A stretch of DNA of 11,179 bases from Gemmatimonadaceae bacterium (lineage in GTDB: Bacteria; Gemmatimonadota; Gemmatimonadetes; Gemmatimonadales; Gemmatimonadaceae), in assembly GCA_025356185.1 (NCBI GenBank), contig JANXUN010000179.1, positions 1-11,179 on the forward strand, given 5' to 3'. The position numbers and the translations under genes were made by a program. The notes beneath the pieces are model-generated. The model was given only the letters and a program-made list of their open reading frames with translations. It searched no databases and was not told the origin of the DNA. This document shows positions 1-7,649 of the stretch, in pieces. Each line of letters begins with the position of its first letter. Position 1 is the stretch's first letter.

Positions 1-1
1 C

Positions 2-1141
2 ATCGCGATTACCGCTGACAACGATTTCGTGCAGCGGTTCAAGTTTCAATCACCGACATTGACGAAGTTCTGGGGGCGTCCGATTTACCTTGGCGCGACG
101 GTGTTGCTGCCGCGCGATTACAAGACATCGACGATCAGCTATCCGGTGAATTACATCCAAGGCCACTTTGGCCTGAATGCGCCGTATGGATTTGATGCGG
201 CGCCGGGAGGACGCGGCGGCGCCGCTACACCCGGACCGTCATTTCGCGATCAGTGGATGGCGGAAAATTTCCCGCGCATGATCGCGGTGACGTTTCAGCA
301 CCCAACTCCCTACTTTGACGATTCGTATGCGGTGAATAGCGTCAATGTCGGCCCGTACGGCGACGCAATTATGAACGAGCTGATTCCCGAACTGGAAAAG
401 CGTTATCGCACGATCAAGGAACCGTGGGCGCGGTGGTTGTCGGGCGGATCAACGGGCGGTTGGGAATCGTTGGCGCTGCAAATTTTTCATCCGGATTTCT
501 TTGGTGGCACGTGGTCGACGTGCCCCGACCCCGTGACGTTTACCGATGTCGAAGGCGTCAACATGTACAAAGACGCCAACGCGTTCTACAAGAATTACAG
601 CGAGTGGCAGCTTACGCCCACGGTCAACTCACGCGAAGTCAACGGCGAAATTCGTCAGACGGCGCAGCAGCGCTATTGGATGGAAGCCGTGAACGGAACG
701 CGTGGGCGCTCAGGGACGGGTCAGCAAGACATCTGGGAAGCCGTGTGGGGACCGACTGGCGTCGACGGCTATTTCAAGGCGGCGGTGAATCCCATCACCG
801 GCGTGATCGATCACTCGGTCACCAACTATTGGCGCGACAACTACGACTTATTGAACTACCTCAAAAAGAATTGGCCCACCGTCGGTCCGAAACTCGTCGA
901 CAAGATTCACATCTACGTCGGCAACATGGACAGCTTTTTCCTCGATCGAGCAACACGAGAACTCGAAGCGTTCATGAAAACCACGCAGAATCCGCACTAC
1001 GAAGGATACTTCGTGTACGGCGACCAGAAGCCGCACTGCTGGAACGGGCCAGGAACGAATGCTGATCGCCTACGCGAAATGGCGGAGCACGGGTTACGAA
1101 AGATGCCCGCAGGAACGACGACGCCGTGGTGGAATTACTGA
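2..1141 (+). CDS. Putative alpha/beta-hydrolase esterase, 5'-truncated
   Basis: The reading frame is open to the left edge of the window, so the true start and any signal peptide lie outside. A GTG at 29 is only an internal codon candidate. Counting from that codon, about 370 residues are visible. The segment GGSTGG near residues 139-144 is a G-x-S-x-G nucleophile elbow with the candidate nucleophile Ser141. An acidic residue near 301 (GNMDSFF) and His336 (QKPHCW) are plausible triad partners. The early strands (GRPIYLGATVLLP, then YPVNYIQGHF) are typical of the enterochelin-esterase-like or putative-esterase group (PF00756-like), which hydrolyses ester bonds of small or carbohydrate-linked esters. 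The substrate cannot be read. The gene converges on the minus-strand oxidoreductase with an 11-bp gap, and no terminator hairpin is evident between them. The fold assignment is fairly sure; the specific activity is not. Confidence 0.85.
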   Translation: MAITADNDFVQRFKFQSPTLTKFWGRPIYLGATVLLPRDYKTSTISYPVNYIQGHFGLNAPYGFDAAPGGRGGAATPGPSFRDQWMAENFPRMIAVTFQHPTPYFDDSYAVNSVNVGPYGDAIMNELIPELEKRYRTIKEPWARWLSGGSTGGWESLALQIFHPDFFGGTWSTCPDPVTFTDVEGVNMYKDANAFYKNYSEWQLTPTVNSREVNGEIRQTAQQRYWMEAVNGTRGRSGTGQQDIWEAVWGPTGVDGYFKAAVNPITGVIDHSVTNYWRDNYDLLNYLKKNWPTVGPKLVDKIHIYVGNMDSFFLDRATRELEAFMKTTQNPHYEGYFVYGDQKPHCWNGPGTNADRLREMAEHGLRKMPAGTTTPWWNY

Positions 1142-1152
1142 TCGGGTAACGG

Positions 1153-2391
1153 CTATCGCGGCTTCCACGTGCCCCGCGCGACCTGCGGCACAAACGTGTC
1201 GATACCGCGCGGCGGAAATTCAAGCGTCTTGCCTTGCTCTGCGCTCATGTAGGCGGTCATGAGTAGTCGCACGACATCAAGACCATCGTGAAACGTAAGC
1301 GCGGGTTTGGCTTTCCCTAAAAACGCGCGCACAAAGTGCCGGTCTTCTGCCTCGTAGCCGTACGCAATCGCTTCGTTCACCACCACCGGCATCTGCCCAA
1401 CTTCGGCGTTTTGTTTTTCCACGATGTCCTCGCCGGTTTTGCCGCGCACCGCGCGCGAGAAAAACAAGTCGAGCCCCGACTCGAGTGAATTCCACTTCAT
1501 CGAGTATTCGGGGCCAAGCAGTTCTGCGGACAGGCGCAGGCCTGGTCCCACAAAACTCCAACTGGTGGTTGCTTCACCGATCGCGATGCGTCCGTCGGGC
1601 GTTTCGAATTCGATCGTTACGCTCGCGAAATCTTCGGATGGCGACTTGAGATAGTCGACACCCATCGTCTTTTTCAACTGTGCCGCATACTCTTTGCGCG
1701 TGAATTTGAGCGACGCGATCTGTCCCGTGACGCGGCGTGGAATGAGCGTCGACAGTGGAGCCCCGGGTGCGGTAAGCAATTGCCGCACCACGAGAATGCT
1801 GTGGCACATCATGTCATTGAGTACACCACCACCCTGTTGCTGCCCATTCCAAAACCACGGCATATGCGGACCACTGTGTTCTTCGGCCGCACGCGCGAGG
1901 TATGGATTGCCTGTGGTTGCCGCACCACGCTTCCAGATGAGATTGTGACCGACACTCACCTGCGGCGAGAAATACTGGTTTTCGAGATAGCCATGCATGA
2001 TGCCCGCTTTCTCTACCATCTTCACGATCGCTTTCGCTTCTGACACGCTGCGTGCCAGCGGCTTTTCGCACGCAATACCTTTAAGCGTGCCCTTGCCGCT
2101 CGTGACGGCCGCGCAAATCTCTTCGACGTTTTCAATGCGCGCCTGATTGGGTCCGTTCAACCAGATGGCGTCGATCGCGGGATCAGCCACCATGTCAGTG
2201 ATGCTTTTGTAAGCTTTGCACGCACCCAATTCCAGCTCGCGCGCGTACGTGGCTGCCGACGCTGCGTTCTTCGCGTTCGGGCTCCACACACCAAGTACTT
2301 CGCAGTCGCGCACGTACTGCATGCCCTGCATGTGAAAGCGCGCGTTGAAACCAGAACCAACAAATCCAATGCCGAGTCGTGAAGCGTGCAT
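1153..2391 (-). CDS. Gfo/Idh/MocA family oxidoreductase
   Basis: This is a 412-residue NAD(P)-dependent dehydrogenase-like protein. The N-terminal Rossmann fold starts immediately with the dinucleotide-binding glycine motif GFVGSGFNARFH (residues 9-20), which fixes the ATG at 2391 as the start. CEKP (108-111) is the family EKP motif, whose lysine normally sits at the active site. GGGVLNDMMCHS (187-198) carries the usual Asp193 and His197 of the catalytic region. The C-terminal half is the typical alpha/beta substrate domain. Known members oxidise or reduce sugars, inositols and sugar derivatives. There is no signal peptide, so it is probably cytoplasmic. It is 72 bp downstream of the acyl-CoA ligase, and that gap is filled by a 7-bp tandem repeat. 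No Shine-Dalgarno sequence precedes the start because the RNA there is pyrimidine-rich. The substrate is unknown. Confidence 0.93.
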   Translation of the reverse strand: MHASRLGIGFVGSGFNARFHMQGMQYVRDCEVLGVWSPNAKNAASAATYARELELGACKAYKSITDMVADPAIDAIWLNGPNQARIENVEEICAAVTSGKGTLKGIACEKPLARSVSEAKAIVKMVEKAGIMHGYLENQYFSPQVSVGHNLIWKRGAATTGNPYLARAAEEHSGPHMPWFWNGQQQGGGVLNDMMCHSILVVRQLLTAPGAPLSTLIPRRVTGQIASLKFTRKEYAAQLKKTMGVDYLKSPSEDFASVTIEFETPDGRIAIGEATTSWSFVGPGLRLSAELLGPEYSMKWNSLESGLDLFFSRAVRGKTGEDIVEKQNAEVGQMPVVVNEAIAYGYEAEDRHFVRAFLGKAKPALTFHDGLDVVRLLMTAYMSAEQGKTLEFPPRGIDTFVPQVARGTWKPR

Positions 2392-2393
2392 GT

Positions 2394-2450
2394 GAACGAA
2401 GACGGGAGACGGAAGACGGACGACGGGAGAGAAGGACGGACGAGGGAAGA
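2394..2450. repeat. Heptanucleotide tandem repeat (GACGGRM-like)
   Basis: About eight tandem 7-bp units fill the leader of the oxidoreductase gene. Exact GACGG cores start at 2401, 2408, 2415, 2422 and 2435. The first four are spaced exactly 7 bp apart; one unit (2429-2434) is 6 bp long and the flanking units are degenerate (2394-2400 and 2442-2448). The plus strand is almost pure purine and has no T from 2401 to 2450. The transcript of the minus-strand gene would therefore carry a pyrimidine-rich leader ending about two bases before its ATG. Confidence 0.85.
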
Positions 2451-2451
2451 T

Positions 2452-2457
2452 ATTATC
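2452..2457 (-). promoter_or_regulatory. Weak candidate -10 box for the oxidoreductase gene
   Basis: On the minus strand the hexamer is GATAAT, preceded by CT, a 5/6 match to TATAAT. It sits just upstream of the heptamer repeat and just downstream of the ligase stop codon. The hexamer 17 bp further upstream (AGCACA) matches the -35 consensus at only three positions. If the box is used, the 5' leader would consist almost entirely of the repeat. This is an inference from consensus matching only. Confidence 0.25.
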
Positions 2458-2463
2458 AGCGAT

Positions 2464-4047
2464 CTACTGCAGCATGTGCTGAGTTTTCTGACGCTCGCGC
2501 TCGACTAACAGACGGCGCAAAATCTTTCCAGACGGTGATTTGGGAATGCTCTCCACAAACTCCACGGCGCGAATCTTTTTGTACGGCGAGACGCGTTCGG
2601 CGATGAAATGCATCACCTCGTCGGCAGTGAGTGGCGCGCGCGTAACGATAAATGCTTTAGGAATCTCGCCGGCGTCGGGATCTGACACAGGAATGACTGC
2701 GGCGTCGGCAATACTGGCGTGCGAGAGCAAGATGGCTTCGAGCTCCGCAGGCGCAACCTGCATGCCTTTGTATTTGATGAGCTCTTTCACGCGATCGACG
2801 ATGGTGAACCACCCTTGATCGTCGATCACAGCGACGTCGCCAGTGCGAAACCATCCGTCGTCCGAGAGGCACGCTGCGGTCGCCTCCGGCTTGTTAAAGT
2901 AGCCTTTCATAACGTGCGGGCCATGTATCCACAGCTCGCCGCGTTCGCCGAGCGCGACATCAAGACCGGATTCAGGATCGACGAGACGACACATTGAATT
3001 CGGGACCATCGGACCGACCGACGACACCACGACGCGCTCGGATTCAACTGGGTGTAAGTGCGTCACGGGGCTGGTCTCAGTAAGACCATAACCTTGACGT
3101 ACGCGGCAGTGCAATCGCGTTTCGACTGCGCTTGCAAGCTCTGCACCGAGTGGCGCGGCGCCGCTGAAGAACGTTTTCACTGAACTGAGGTCGTAGTTCG
3201 CGACAACCGGATGTTTTGCGAGTGCCAGTAAGATTGGCGGAACGATGTTCGCGTACGTGACGCGATAGTTCTGCAGAATCTTCAGGAAGGCTTCGAGGTC
3301 AAAGCGCGGCATGGACACGATTGTCGCGCCTTCGGCGAGCCCGAGCCCCATGATGACGACCATGCCGTAAATATGAAAGAACGGCAGCACACCAATGATG
3401 ACATCGTCGGGGGTGACCGTTCGTCCACACGCCAACACTTGCTCCATGTTGGCGACGAGGTTGCGGTGCGTGAGCATGACGCCTTTGGGAATTCCTGATG
3501 TACCACTGGAATACGGCAACGCAACCACATCGTTGGCCGGGTCGATGTCGACGTCAGCCGGTGAATCGCCGTGTGCAAACATCGCTGCGTACGATGTCGC
3601 GCCGTGATGCTCGCCAAACACGACGATCGTGCGCACCATGCTCGCCAACCGCGCCGCGGCCTCGCACTTTTCGTACAGTTCGGGGATCGTGAACAGCATG
3701 AGCGCTTCGGAATCGGCAAACTGCGCGCCAATTTCTTCTGCGGTTGCGACCGGATTTACCGTCGAGCAAATAGCGCCTATCGACGCGATCGCGTAAAACA
3801 CGACCGGGAATTCGGGTGTGTTTGGGCAGACAATTCCCACCACATCGCCTTTTCGAATTCCGTGCGCAATCAGTCCGGCAGCGACCTGTCTAATCGCTTT
3901 CGCGAGTCCGGCATACGTATACCCTTTGCCAGTTGCACCATCGACGATGGCCATCTTGTCGCCAAGTTCCGCGACGCGACGCAGCACGTACGGCACGAGC
4001 GGTGTGTTCGGAATCACGACATCGGGATACGGGCTGCGATGGATCAT
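2464..4047 (-). CDS. AMP-forming acyl/aryl-CoA ligase (4-coumarate-CoA-ligase-like)
   Basis: This 527-residue protein of the ANL adenylate-forming superfamily has the usual full length. Visible motifs in order are the ATP-binding P-loop YSSGTSGIPKGV (179-190), FFHIYG (223-228), QGYGLTE (318-324), GERGELWIHG (367-376), WFRTGD (399-404), the hinge region VDRVKELIKYKG (418-429) and the C-terminal SPSGKILRR, whose Lys508 is the adenylation lysine. Such enzymes activate a carboxylate with ATP and form its CoA thioester. Motif spelling is closest to 4-coumarate-CoA ligases, so an aromatic, cinnamate-like or medium-chain acid is a reasonable guess. There is no signal peptide, so it is probably cytoplasmic. 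The gene starts 21 bp after the amidohydrolase stop, in the same frame and with no clear ribosome-binding site, which suggests co-transcription. The exact substrate is not determinable. Confidence 0.95.
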   Translation of the reverse strand: MIHRSPYPDVVIPNTPLVPYVLRRVAELGDKMAIVDGATGKGYTYAGLAKAIRQVAAGLIAHGIRKGDVVGIVCPNTPEFPVVFYAIASIGAICSTVNPVATAEEIGAQFADSEALMLFTIPELYEKCEAAARLASMVRTIVVFGEHHGATSYAAMFAHGDSPADVDIDPANDVVALPYSSGTSGIPKGVMLTHRNLVANMEQVLACGRTVTPDDVIIGVLPFFHIYGMVVIMGLGLAEGATIVSMPRFDLEAFLKILQNYRVTYANIVPPILLALAKHPVVANYDLSSVKTFFSGAAPLGAELASAVETRLHCRVRQGYGLTETSPVTHLHPVESERVVVSSVGPMVPNSMCRLVDPESGLDVALGERGELWIHGPHVMKGYFNKPEATAACLSDDGWFRTGDVAVIDDQGWFTIVDRVKELIKYKGMQVAPAELEAILLSHASIADAAVIPVSDPDAGEIPKAFIVTRAPLTADEVMHFIAERVSPYKKIRAVEFVESIPKSPSGKILRRLLVERERQKTQHMLQ

Positions 4048-4068
4048 GTCGACGCGAGTTAGAGTGTG

Positions 4069-5502
4069 CTACCAGAGACCGGCTTTACCGCGCACCGATT
4101 CGATGATGGCGGCTGGATCGTAACCGACACCTTGTTTGAACACCATCTGCACTTTGCGAATGTCGCTGATCTGTGCCGCCGGGTTTCCATCGATGACGAC
4201 GAGATCGGCTTGCTTGCCAACAACAAGGGAGCCGGTCAACGCGCCGCGACCCAAATAGTTTGCACCGTTGAGCGTCGAGAACTTGATCGCTTCGAGCGGC
4301 GTGAATCCGGCTTCGACTAACAGTTCGACGGCGCGCTGATTCGAGAATCCGGGAACGAGTCCACCGCCGCCTGTTGGATCGGTGCCAACAATGAGCGTGC
4401 CACCGGCTTTTACAAACGCACGCTCCATGGCCATGTCTTTCGGAAACGCAGCAAGATACGGCGACTGCGTCGACTTGCTGGTGTTGGCGAAACGCCGTTC
4501 AAATTCTTCGCGCAGCGACGGAATCAGAATGTCGAGTCCTGCGGGCATCGGCCGTCCCGGCGTGAACGTCTCAAAGATTGTGAGCGTCGACGTCACGGTG
4601 ACTTTGTGATCGATGAGATACGTGAACAGCGACTGCATTTCGGGCGACGCCGGATCTTTCGCGGCCATCGTGCTCTGCGCGGCACCACCACGCGCCACGC
4701 ACGTGTCGGGCGGCTTGTTCGGCACAAAGTCATTCATCGCAAAAAAGCCGTGCTCCAAATTGTCGATGCCGGCGTCAGCCGCTTCGCGGTACGTGACTGA
4801 GCACAAATGCCCGGTGACTTTGAGTCCGCGTTTGTGCGCCGCCTGCACCGCCGACTTGAGCTCGTCACGCGTGATGTTCATGTACGCTTTAAACGAACCG
4901 GCACCCTGATCGGCCCAATACTCGACGTGCTTGCGCGCGTCTGTCGAATCGATGAGTACGCGTACCTGCGCGAATCCCATTCCGGGGCCTTCCAAGTACG
5001 GTGCGGTCGCGTCAATCCAGGGACCGACTTTATCGCCGCGTGCGATCGACTTCGCGATTAACAACTCGCTGTAGCCGTTCATGTTGCCGCCAGTGCGCAT
5101 CGACGTCACACCGCCCGCGAGATACAAGCGCGAAAAACTTTCGGTGAGATTGCCGTACATACCAGGCCCTGTCGGATAGAACAGATGCTCGTGCACCATC
5201 ACGAGCCCCGGAATCACACTCTTACCCGCCAGATCGATGACTTGCGCGCCGCTGGGCACGGACGTCGCACTCGCGTTCCCCATGGCCGCGATTTTCCCGT
5301 CACGCACGATCAGCGTTTGTCGCTCGCGTGGCGCGGCGCCTGTCCCATCGATCACTCGCACGTTGGTGAGGGCGAGCACGTTGGTATCGACGCGCACGTA
5401 CGAGCGCGCTGCCGGTCCGATGGGCGCGCGCTGCGCGGCGATCGGCGAGACAGCGCCAGCAATGGCGATGCTGGCGAGAGAGAGACGACGAAGGACAGCC
5501 AT
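4069..5502 (-). CDS. Secreted metal-dependent amidohydrolase
   Basis: This 477-residue protein begins with a Sec signal peptide: basic residues, a hydrophobic core, and likely cleavage near residues 23-24 (AAQ). The metal-site residues of the amidohydrolase superfamily (PF01979) are all present: His104 and His106 (HEH), Lys205 (FKAY, probably the carboxylated bridging lysine), His232 (GHL), His251 (LEHG) and Asp375 (GTDP). The C-terminal part (GKQADLVVIDGNP) closes the beta-sandwich domain typical of imidazolonepropionase/prolidase-like members. These are binuclear enzymes cleaving amide or related bonds. Here the enzyme probably acts in the periplasm, on an unknown substrate. It leads a two-gene unit with the acyl-CoA ligase, so it might release the acid that the ligase activates; that link is inference. 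The leader is C-rich on the mRNA strand and lacks a Shine-Dalgarno sequence. Confidence 0.93.
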   Translation of the reverse strand: MAVLRRLSLASIAIAGAVSPIAAQRAPIGPAARSYVRVDTNVLALTNVRVIDGTGAAPRERQTLIVRDGKIAAMGNASATSVPSGAQVIDLAGKSVIPGLVMVHEHLFYPTGPGMYGNLTESFSRLYLAGGVTSMRTGGNMNGYSELLIAKSIARGDKVGPWIDATAPYLEGPGMGFAQVRVLIDSTDARKHVEYWADQGAGSFKAYMNITRDELKSAVQAAHKRGLKVTGHLCSVTYREAADAGIDNLEHGFFAMNDFVPNKPPDTCVARGGAAQSTMAAKDPASPEMQSLFTYLIDHKVTVTSTLTIFETFTPGRPMPAGLDILIPSLREEFERRFANTSKSTQSPYLAAFPKDMAMERAFVKAGGTLIVGTDPTGGGGLVPGFSNQRAVELLVEAGFTPLEAIKFSTLNGANYLGRGALTGSLVVGKQADLVVIDGNPAAQISDIRKVQMVFKQGVGYDPAAIIESVRGKAGLW

Positions 5503-5528
5503 GGGTGGGAGCGGGGACGAAGGCGGGG
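5503..5528 (+). other. G-rich tract abutting the amidohydrolase start codon
   Basis: Four G-runs of 3-4 bases occur at 5503-5505, 5507-5509, 5513-5516 and 5525-5528, directly next to the start codon at 5500-5502. The spacers are 1, 3 and 8 bases, so this is only a near match to a quadruplex motif with loops of up to 7 bases. The G-rich strand is the template strand of the gene. The rest of the 107-bp gap (to 5609) shows no clear promoter or terminator. Confidence 0.4.
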
Positions 5529-5609
5529 CGGTCGAAGCGTGAAGTGGCAGGGCGAAGTTGGTCGCCGCGAGGGAGAGCGCAAGGGATGGAAGGCGCGACC
5601 GACGCTCGG

Positions 5610-6278
5610 CTATCCCGCCGCGCCATAAGCCGCGACGACGCCAGTTCGTTGAAAAACCAGCGTCAACAGCCGAGGCGGTGCGTCAGGCTCTGCACCGCCC
5701 TCAGTGAGTTCGCATATCCGCGTAAGCGTGAATCCGACAGCCAATGCGTCAGTGATGTAATCACTCACCGCGTGGACAAACGCGGGCACGTGCACTACCT
5801 CGCCACTCGCGCCATCCGTAAAATGCGCTTGCGAACCGCGCCACTGCTTGTACGGATGCAGCTCGGCGACGTACAGCGCGCCGCCAACACGCAACACGCG
5901 CGCGGCCTCAGCAAATACCGGCCGTAACTGCTCGACATGCTCGAGCACCAAATTGCCGACGACGACGTCAACCGTCGCGGACTCCACCGGCCACGTGGTG
6001 CGCACGTCATGTTGCACGAATCGCACATGGTCGCCACGCACGCGCTCGCGTGCACGCCGCAGCATTGCAGGCGAGAAGTCCATCGCGGTGAGCGAGCGCG
6101 CGTGCTCGGCAATCCACTCGGAATTCTTGCCCGTTCCGCAACCAAACTCCACGACGTTCGCATCGCGCAGCGATAAACCGCTCGACCGCAACGCGAACGC
6201 GTCAAGATCACGCGTGGCGTTGCGGTCGCTGTCGTACGAAGGCGCCCACTGATCGTAAGCGCGTGACACGTCATCCAT
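5610..6278 (-). CDS. Class I SAM-dependent methyltransferase
   Basis: This 222-residue protein belongs to the Methyltransf_11-type Rossmann family. It has the S-adenosylmethionine-binding motif I VVEFGCGTG (42-50), an acidic residue after the second strand (AMDFSP, Asp67), QHDVR (89-93) near the adenine site, and the motif IV-like NLVLEHV (109-115), followed by RVLRVGGALYVAELHP. The N-terminal MDDVSRAYDQWAPSYD segment is typical of small-molecule methyltransferases that cap the SAM site. It has no signal peptide, so it should be cytoplasmic. The methyl acceptor is not predictable; quinone or other small-molecule substrates are possible. It starts 10 bp after the stop of the TIM-barrel gene, so it is probably the last gene of that operon. 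The ATG has no clear ribosome-binding site, and a second out-of-frame ATG lies four bases downstream. Confidence 0.92.
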   Translation of the reverse strand: MDDVSRAYDQWAPSYDSDRNATRDLDAFALRSSGLSLRDANVVEFGCGTGKNSEWIAEHARSLTAMDFSPAMLRRARERVRGDHVRFVQHDVRTTWPVESATVDVVVGNLVLEHVEQLRPVFAEAARVLRVGGALYVAELHPYKQWRGSQAHFTDGASGEVVHVPAFVHAVSDYITDALAVGFTLTRICELTEGGAEPDAPPRLLTLVFQRTGVVAAYGAAG

Positions 6279-6288
6279 GAAATCGCGT

Positions 6289-7155
6289 CTACAATTTTTT
6301 CATCGCGGCAGCACTCGCCACCACCGAAGGAACGCCACCGTCAGGCGCATCGTCGCGTTCGATAAACCAATGCTTCAAGCCAACTTTGCGACCCGCAGCG
6401 ATGATCGTTTTGAAGTCGATGGTGCCCGCCCCAACATCTGCCATCGCAATCGCCGGCGCTGCTGTCGCGTCTTTCACGTGACACAGCGTGATCCGCTTTG
6501 GATGTGCAGCAATGATCTTGAGTGGCTCCATTCCCGCCTTCACGGCCCAATACAGATCGAGTTCGAAGTCGACCAATTTCGGATCGGTATTCGCCAACAA
6601 AATCTCGAAGCCGTTCGTATCACCCTGTGGCGCGAATTCGGCGTTGTGATTGTGATAGCCCATCTTGAGTCCGAACTTTTTTGCGAGCTCACCACTGCTG
6701 TTCAAACGATCGGCCAACTTTTTGTAACCGCCATCGCCGCGATACTCCGCACCGAATGACGGCACGACCACCCACTCTTGTCCGATGGCCTTCGCCATGG
6801 TGAACTGCGGTTCCCATTCGGCATCGGTCTTGGGCAATCCAATGTGCGCAGACGGCGCCTTGAGCCCGTGCTGCTTCATCTGATCGCGCCACCATTCAGC
6901 GGGCTTGTTGTAGTATGTGAACGGTTCAATCTCGGTGACACCCGCTGCAGCGATGGCCGCAATCGTGCCCTCAAGATCTTTGCTCATCGCATTGCGCACG
7001 GTGTACAGCTGCAATCCGATGTGATCGATACGACGCGCATTGGACATCACTGTCCCCGCAGCAGCGAGTCGCGGCAGCAGTGAACTTCCGGCGACACCAG
7101 CCGCTAACAGTTGAAGCAGCGTGCGACGCGACAGCGTCGGAGAGTTTGAATCCAT
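6289..7155 (-). CDS. Tat-exported sugar phosphate isomerase/epimerase-like TIM-barrel protein
   Basis: This 288-residue protein has a twin-arginine signal: LSRRTLLQLLAAG (residues 8-20) followed by a hydrophobic stretch and an AAA-like cleavage zone near 31-34. Export after folding, often with a metal cofactor, is implied. The mature part is a xylose-isomerase/AP-endonuclease-2-like TIM barrel (PF01261): GLQLYTVR (48-54), EIEP (75-78), YHNHNAEF (167-174), FELDLYW (197-203), CHVKD (225-229) and FIERDD (264-269). By family analogy His168/His170, Asp200, His226 and Glu266 are candidate metal or catalytic residues. Known relatives isomerise or epimerise sugars, and some act as 3-keto-glycoside lyases. 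The start is well supported by an AAGGAG ribosome-binding site 7 bases upstream that overlaps the GNAT coding end. It lies in an operon with the GNAT and methyltransferase genes. The substrate is unknown. Confidence 0.92.
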   Translation of the reverse strand: MDSNSPTLSRRTLLQLLAAGVAGSSLLPRLAAAGTVMSNARRIDHIGLQLYTVRNAMSKDLEGTIAAIAAAGVTEIEPFTYYNKPAEWWRDQMKQHGLKAPSAHIGLPKTDAEWEPQFTMAKAIGQEWVVVPSFGAEYRGDGGYKKLADRLNSSGELAKKFGLKMGYHNHNAEFAPQGDTNGFEILLANTDPKLVDFELDLYWAVKAGMEPLKIIAAHPKRITLCHVKDATAAPAIAMADVGAGTIDFKTIIAAGRKVGLKHWFIERDDAPDGGVPSVVASAAAMKKL

Positions 7156-7159
7156 CGTA

Positions 7160-7645
7160 TTACTCCTTGGTTGCCGCTAAGCGTGTGAGTGCTTCACCTG
7201 TCACCCGATACACGGTCCACTCGTCCTGTGCCTTCGCGCCAAGCGACTTGTAAAAGCCGATGGCGTCTTCGTTCCAGTCCAACACGGACCACTCGAGTCG
7301 TCCACAGTGGCGCGCGACGGCGAGTGACGCAAGGTGCTGCAACAGCGCCTTTCCGATCCCGCGACCGCGGTGCTCCGGCTGCACGAACAAATCTTCGAGA
7401 TAGATTCCAGGCTGCGCGAGAAAGGTCGAATAATTGTGAAAGAACATCGCGAATCCGGCGGGCGCATCGTTCCAGTCAGCGATCACGACCTCCGCAAACC
7501 GCCGCTCGCCAAAGAGCGTGTCATGTAACGCCGCATCGTTCGCAACACATTCGTGCGAAAGGCGCTCGTAGCGGGCGAGTCCTTCAATCATCGCGCGAAT
7601 GAGCGGTACATCGGACGCGATCGCCGATCGCAGCGTGAGAGTCAT
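7160..7645 (-). CDS. GNAT N-acetyltransferase, spermidine/diamine (SAT)-like
   Basis: With the start chosen at the ATG at 7645 the product is 161 residues, the usual size of this family. A longer frame opening at 7756 would overlap the upstream gene by more than 100 bases with an unlikely Arg-rich extension, whereas 7645 begins directly with the first strand (LTLRSAIASDVPLI) and lies 4 bp after the upstream stop. The acetyl-CoA pyrophosphate loop is RGRGIG (93-98), preceded by IYLEDLFVQPEH. LEWSVLDWNEDAIGFYKSLGA (from about 117) is characteristic of the diamine/thialysine acetyltransferase branch, with Tyr132 as the likely general acid. It probably acetylates a small polyamine-like or amino-acid-derived amine in the cytoplasm. 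It lies in an operon between the secreted unknown protein and the TIM barrel. The family is sure; the substrate is moderate. Confidence 0.9.
   Translation of the reverse strand: MTLTLRSAIASDVPLIRAMIEGLARYERLSHECVANDAALHDTLFGERRFAEVVIADWNDAPAGFAMFFHNYSTFLAQPGIYLEDLFVQPEHRGRGIGKALLQHLASLAVARHCGRLEWSVLDWNEDAIGFYKSLGAKAQDEWTVYRVTGEALTRLAATKE
7163..7168 (-). promoter_or_regulatory. Ribosome-binding site AAGGAG of the TIM-barrel gene
   Basis: On the minus strand AAGGAG lies 7 bases before the ATG at 7155 and inside the last codons of the GNAT gene, abutting its TAA stop. It is the only strong Shine-Dalgarno sequence I see in front of any gene in the window. It fixes this start and suggests translational coupling to the upstream gene. 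Confidence 0.85.
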
Positions 7646-7649
7646 GACG

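Noticed and set aside
424..1065. 213-residue plus-strand reading frame inside the esterase
   Set aside because: It is an overlapping frame with an Arg/His-rich composition typical of GC-rich shadow frames. The esterase frame has clear motifs.
1139..1160. Shared terminator between the convergent esterase and oxidoreductase genes
   Set aside because: Only a very short imperfect stem (GAT/ATC ends) is present, with no T-run on either strand.
3571..4062. 163-residue plus-strand reading frame antisense to the acyl-CoA ligase
   Set aside because: It is antisense to a gene with full motif coverage, and its composition shows no recognisable domain.
5185..5628. 147-residue plus-strand frame across the amidohydrolase start
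   Set aside because: It is Arg/Gly/His-rich and low in complexity, overlaps a strong signal-peptide-encoding gene and has no motif.
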